Below, one piece after another: positions 43,201-44,572 of a stretch of 44,572 bases of DNA. A model generated the notes under the pieces. It saw only the letters and a program-made list of their open reading frames with translations, had not been told where the DNA came from and did no database searches. Positions within the stretch are counted from its first letter, which is position 1. The number at the start of each line of letters is the position of its first letter. Origin of the DNA: JAJDIA01 sp031555145 (GTDB taxonomy: Bacteria; Bacteroidota; Bacteroidia; Bacteroidales; Tannerellaceae); assembly GCA_031555145.1 (NCBI GenBank), contig JAVBUR010000088.1, positions 1 through 44,572 on the forward strand, written 5' to 3'. Position numbers and translations under genes: made by a program.

Positions 43201-44250
43201 TTCGGTACAGATCCAGACACGCCCATCCTTGTCCTCGGTCATGTGCCCTACAAAGGGATAACTCAGGCAATCCGTCCGTTCCGGATTATCCGTATAATGT
43301 GTAAAGAAATCACTTTCCGTATTGAAGTAGTTCACTCCTCCGTAATACGTACCTACCCAGATAGTCCCCTGCCTGTCGATACAAAGCGAATAGACGGAAG
43401 AATGGGATAAACCGCCCGGTAACTGCTCGCGTTTGCTAAAGGAAAACGTATTCGTATACGGATTATATTGCTGCAACCCTTTAAAGGTACCAAACCAGAG
43501 ATTTCCGTCATTATCTTCTACAAACTCACGGATATGGTCACTGATCAGCAAATGCGAAGGGATCTTTGTCATCTCCCCATCCGGCTTGATCCGGTAGAGG
43601 CCATCCATCCGGCATCCCACCCAGATATCTTTGCTTCGGCTCTTAAACAACCGGTATATTTCCGACCCGGAAAGCACACACCGGAGAGGCTTGTCACCTT
43701 CTTTCAGGTATACCCCCGAGGTATTCCCTATCCAGTAATTGGCACGGTCGATCAGCAGGCAGGTAATAGAGGGCAAATCCGTTTTATACCGGAACTGCAG
43801 GCTATCTTCCGCTGCATCATAGGTAAACAGGGAGTCATTCACTACACACCAGATATCCCCGTCACTGGCAGTCACCACGCGTGTGCCAGTCTGGCGAAGT
43901 GTATGGAATGATTGCTTTCGGAGGTCATACCGCATCAATGCGCCATCTGCTTTGAAAAACACATCTCCTGTCTGGTTGCCACACAAGTGTTCGATGATAT
44001 TACCGGCCAGCACATTGGTAGTACTCGTTGGATCGTCTTCCGACTGTACCTTAAACACGGTCATACGGTTTCCGTCATACAGGCTGATTCCTTCGCCGGT
44101 ACCGAACCACATACGCCCCAGTTGATCCTGATAAATCGACAACACGGATGTCTGGGATAACCCTTCCCCCATCCCTATGTGTTTGAAATAAATCGCATAA
44201 GTAGTGGAGAAAGACAGTAGAAAGGTAAGCAGCAAGCAGTATCTTTTCAT
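40264..44250 (-). CDS. Hybrid two-component system regulator (sensor kinase/response regulator/AraC)
   Basis: A 1328-residue one-protein signalling system that spans the inner membrane. Domains in order: signal peptide; periplasmic sensor of about 14 Reg_prop propeller repeats (about 25-680, e.g. QDQLGRMWFGTGEGISLYDG); a Y_Y_Y domain (about 690-760; FDDDWRSTSLASIYYTNLNPGTYQLYVRE); a membrane segment (ILAWMIYFFLTASAGFILI); HisKA with H815 in FTNISHEFRTPLTL; HATPase (NLLSNAFKFT; GTGIGLALSQSIV); a receiver with D1127 in LIVTDVMMPVMTG; and an AraC DNA-binding domain (about 1220-1328; LGFGSSVYFSRCFKSQFGESPSQFR). It senses an oligosaccharide in the periplasm and activates the adjacent susC operon. 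The adjacent genes point to an unsaturated uronate product as ligand. Confidence 0.96.
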   Translation of the reverse strand: MKRYCLLLTFLLSFSTTYAIYFKHIGMGEGLSQTSVLSIYQDQLGRMWFGTGEGISLYDGNRMTVFKVQSEDDPTSTTNVLAGNIIEHLCGNQTGDVFFKADGALMRYDLRKQSFHTLRQTGTRVVTASDGDIWCVVNDSLFTYDAAEDSLQFRYKTDLPSITCLLIDRANYWIGNTSGVYLKEGDKPLRCVLSGSEIYRLFKSRSKDIWVGCRMDGLYRIKPDGEMTKIPSHLLISDHIREFVEDNDGNLWFGTFKGLQQYNPYTNTFSFSKREQLPGGLSHSSVYSLCIDRQGTIWVGTYYGGVNYFNTESDFFTHYTDNPERTDCLSYPFVGHMTEDKDGRVWICTEGGGLNELDRKTQTFRHYMAGGPRTLAHNNLKSICYDEQLNRLYIGTHTGGLSRYDLSTGVFYNYLNDYRTGDKKPNNVVLQTTLYRDKLYVSAWSGIFAMDLKTGGFECLFDYQHPAFHNFMIDSKGYIWLATNREVIRMRLDDWDDITHIPLAEHQLRFKITRMLENRHGIYMGTLGSGLFRYDEASGTFTQYTVKGDHLLSNYCYEIAETTTGNLLITSDKGLTFFNPETESSQFVKLGQTLPITSIVEGCGVLVCRNGDIFVGGADGLVSFREEDLNLVHKDYSIYFSNLYLNNEQVFPDDHTDILQEAFPFTQQLQLSYKQNNLIFQFTTSNYIDIQNSSEYEYQLVGFDDDWRSTSLASIYYTNLNPGTYQLYVREKDTPKNGLLHHEAIVKVVINQPWYNTILAWMIYFFLTASAGFILIRTWRARRELTLSLQREREEKERNEELNQAKLRFFTNISHEFRTPLTLIISQIDLLFQSTSLSPTVYNRVIKISKQANQMRNLITELLSFRKFEQNYISLHVAQQPIVYFLKDIYYSFYELSIQRQITYTFNDDTHNPMLWMDDSQMQKVVYNLLSNAFKFTRDRGTIQLNLSEDDEAVWIKVLDNGFGLTAEEKKRVFDCFYQAEGREQSRPTPGTGIGLALSQSIVSAHHGEISVESSPGYGSVFIVKLWKGKAHFEQDTKVVFSEQTERMAVEADSLPDASFMATYVEKGFPELSEGARYTVLLVEDNPELLETLHNLFAPLYNVLTACNGEEGLQIASAEKPDLIVTDVMMPVMTGTEMCMQIKNNIDLCHIPVVVLTALTSVEHNVEGLQQGADDYIGKPFHAKILLMRCNNLIRNRLLMQHKLSSQPNLDVSLVATNPLDRKLMDQVAQIIDQYLDDAAFDINRLAKELAMGRSSLYAKFKSLTGMTPNDFIQSYRLKKAAVLLREQPDIQVSEVADRLGFGSSVYFSRCFKSQFGESPSQFRNQQG

Positions 44251-44298
44251 GACAGTATATTTCTTGACAGGATACAGTTCTTTGTGTCGAATCCGTCA

Positions 44299-44330
44299 CA
44301 AATGTAAGCAATAGGAATAAGCAGTACAAG
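44299..44330 (-). promoter_or_regulatory. Promoter of the hybrid two-component regulator
   Basis: On the minus strand CTTG (44327-44330) and TACATTTG (44299-44306) are 20 bases apart, an ideal Bacteroidota promoter. The leader to ATG 44250 is about 42 bases. Confidence 0.7.
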
Positions 44331-44445
44331 TTTTTCCGTCCCTCATTCCCCCCAATCGCAACTTCTACAATCCCTACAAGCACACCGCTATAATAGTCTC
44401 CCTCTGCCAATCTTGAAAGTCGGCGTAGTTCCAAACTCCACGCAA

Positions 44446-44572
44446 CTAGAAAGGCGCTTTCAAACTCAACCAAATATGAAAGTAATGGGTGTTCGCCGCG
44501 ACGATGAATGCCCGGTCACGGGCATCGTGTTCGTAGCCGTGGGTGCTGGCGAAGCCGAGCCCACGGTCAATT
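44446..44572 (-). CDS. C-terminal end of a probable outer-membrane protein (5' part outside window)
   Basis: The last 41 codons and stop of a minus-strand gene that enters from the right edge. The fragment contains GLGFASTHGYEHDARDRAF and ends HYFHIWLSLKAPF. The alternating pattern and terminal Phe resemble an outer-membrane beta-barrel end. The stop (TAG) lies 140 bases upstream of the hybrid regulator's promoter region. The family cannot be named from this piece. Confidence 0.55.
   Translation of the reverse strand, partial: IDRGLGFASTHGYEHDARDRAFIVAANTHYFHIWLSLKAPF

Overview
The window looks like chromosomal DNA of a gut-type Bacteroidales bacterium, most likely Parabacteroides or a close relative in the Tannerellaceae. 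It has two SusC/SusD glycan-uptake loci, a hybrid two-component regulator, an ECF sigma/FecR pair, an rSAM/lipoprotein pair and many lipoproteins. Several promoter-like sites match the Bacteroidota -7 element TAnnTTTG, two of them with a TTG-type -33 element about 20 bases upstream. Genus assignment is inference; no rRNA or tRNA gene was seen. Gene density is high. The only gene-free stretches over 300 bases are 1847-2888 and 24357-24699, and both hold degenerate repeats.

Left part (1-4000): the minus-strand electron-transfer flavoprotein genes etfB and etfA (etfA cut by the window edge), then about 1 kb without genes, then dinB (DNA polymerase IV). The 1-kb gap holds a 100-bp inverted repeat with 99/100 arm identity around a 308-bp loop, plus three families of degenerate tandem repeats whose units are mostly exactly 22 bp.

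Locus 1 (4010-12563): ECF sigma factor, FecR anti-sigma, a SusC porin with an N-terminal STN signalling domain, SusD and a CE15-type glucuronoyl esterase, all plus-strand and closed by a terminator. The STN domain, FecR and the sigma factor form the usual trans-envelope relay that reports substrate at the porin to transcription.

Central housekeeping and small systems (12671-27486): glyS, an FKBP-type lipoprotein, the rSAM/lipoprotein pair (function unknown), a GH123-like hexosaminidase, a minus-strand ECF sigma/membrane protein/exported protein/beta-barrel operon, a truncated HigB-like toxin without antitoxin, a response regulator/histidine kinase pair with two PepSY-like exported proteins, a second repeat array, a PaaI-like thioesterase with cysS, and a PAP2 phosphatase.

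Right part (27487-44572): an AT-rich segment with a small exported protein of unknown function, a 723-residue exported protein with a TonB-plug-like domain but no barrel, and a 6-bladed propeller lipoprotein. Then comes locus 2, minus strand: a hybrid two-component regulator, SusC, SusD, a heparinase II/III-fold polysaccharide lyase and a GH88 unsaturated glucuronyl hydrolase. Together these suggest uptake and degradation of a uronic-acid polysaccharide such as a glycosaminoglycan: SusCD import it, the lyase makes 4,5-unsaturated oligosaccharides, GH88 removes the unsaturated uronate, and the hybrid sensor responds to a breakdown product. The window ends in the last codons of a minus-strand gene.
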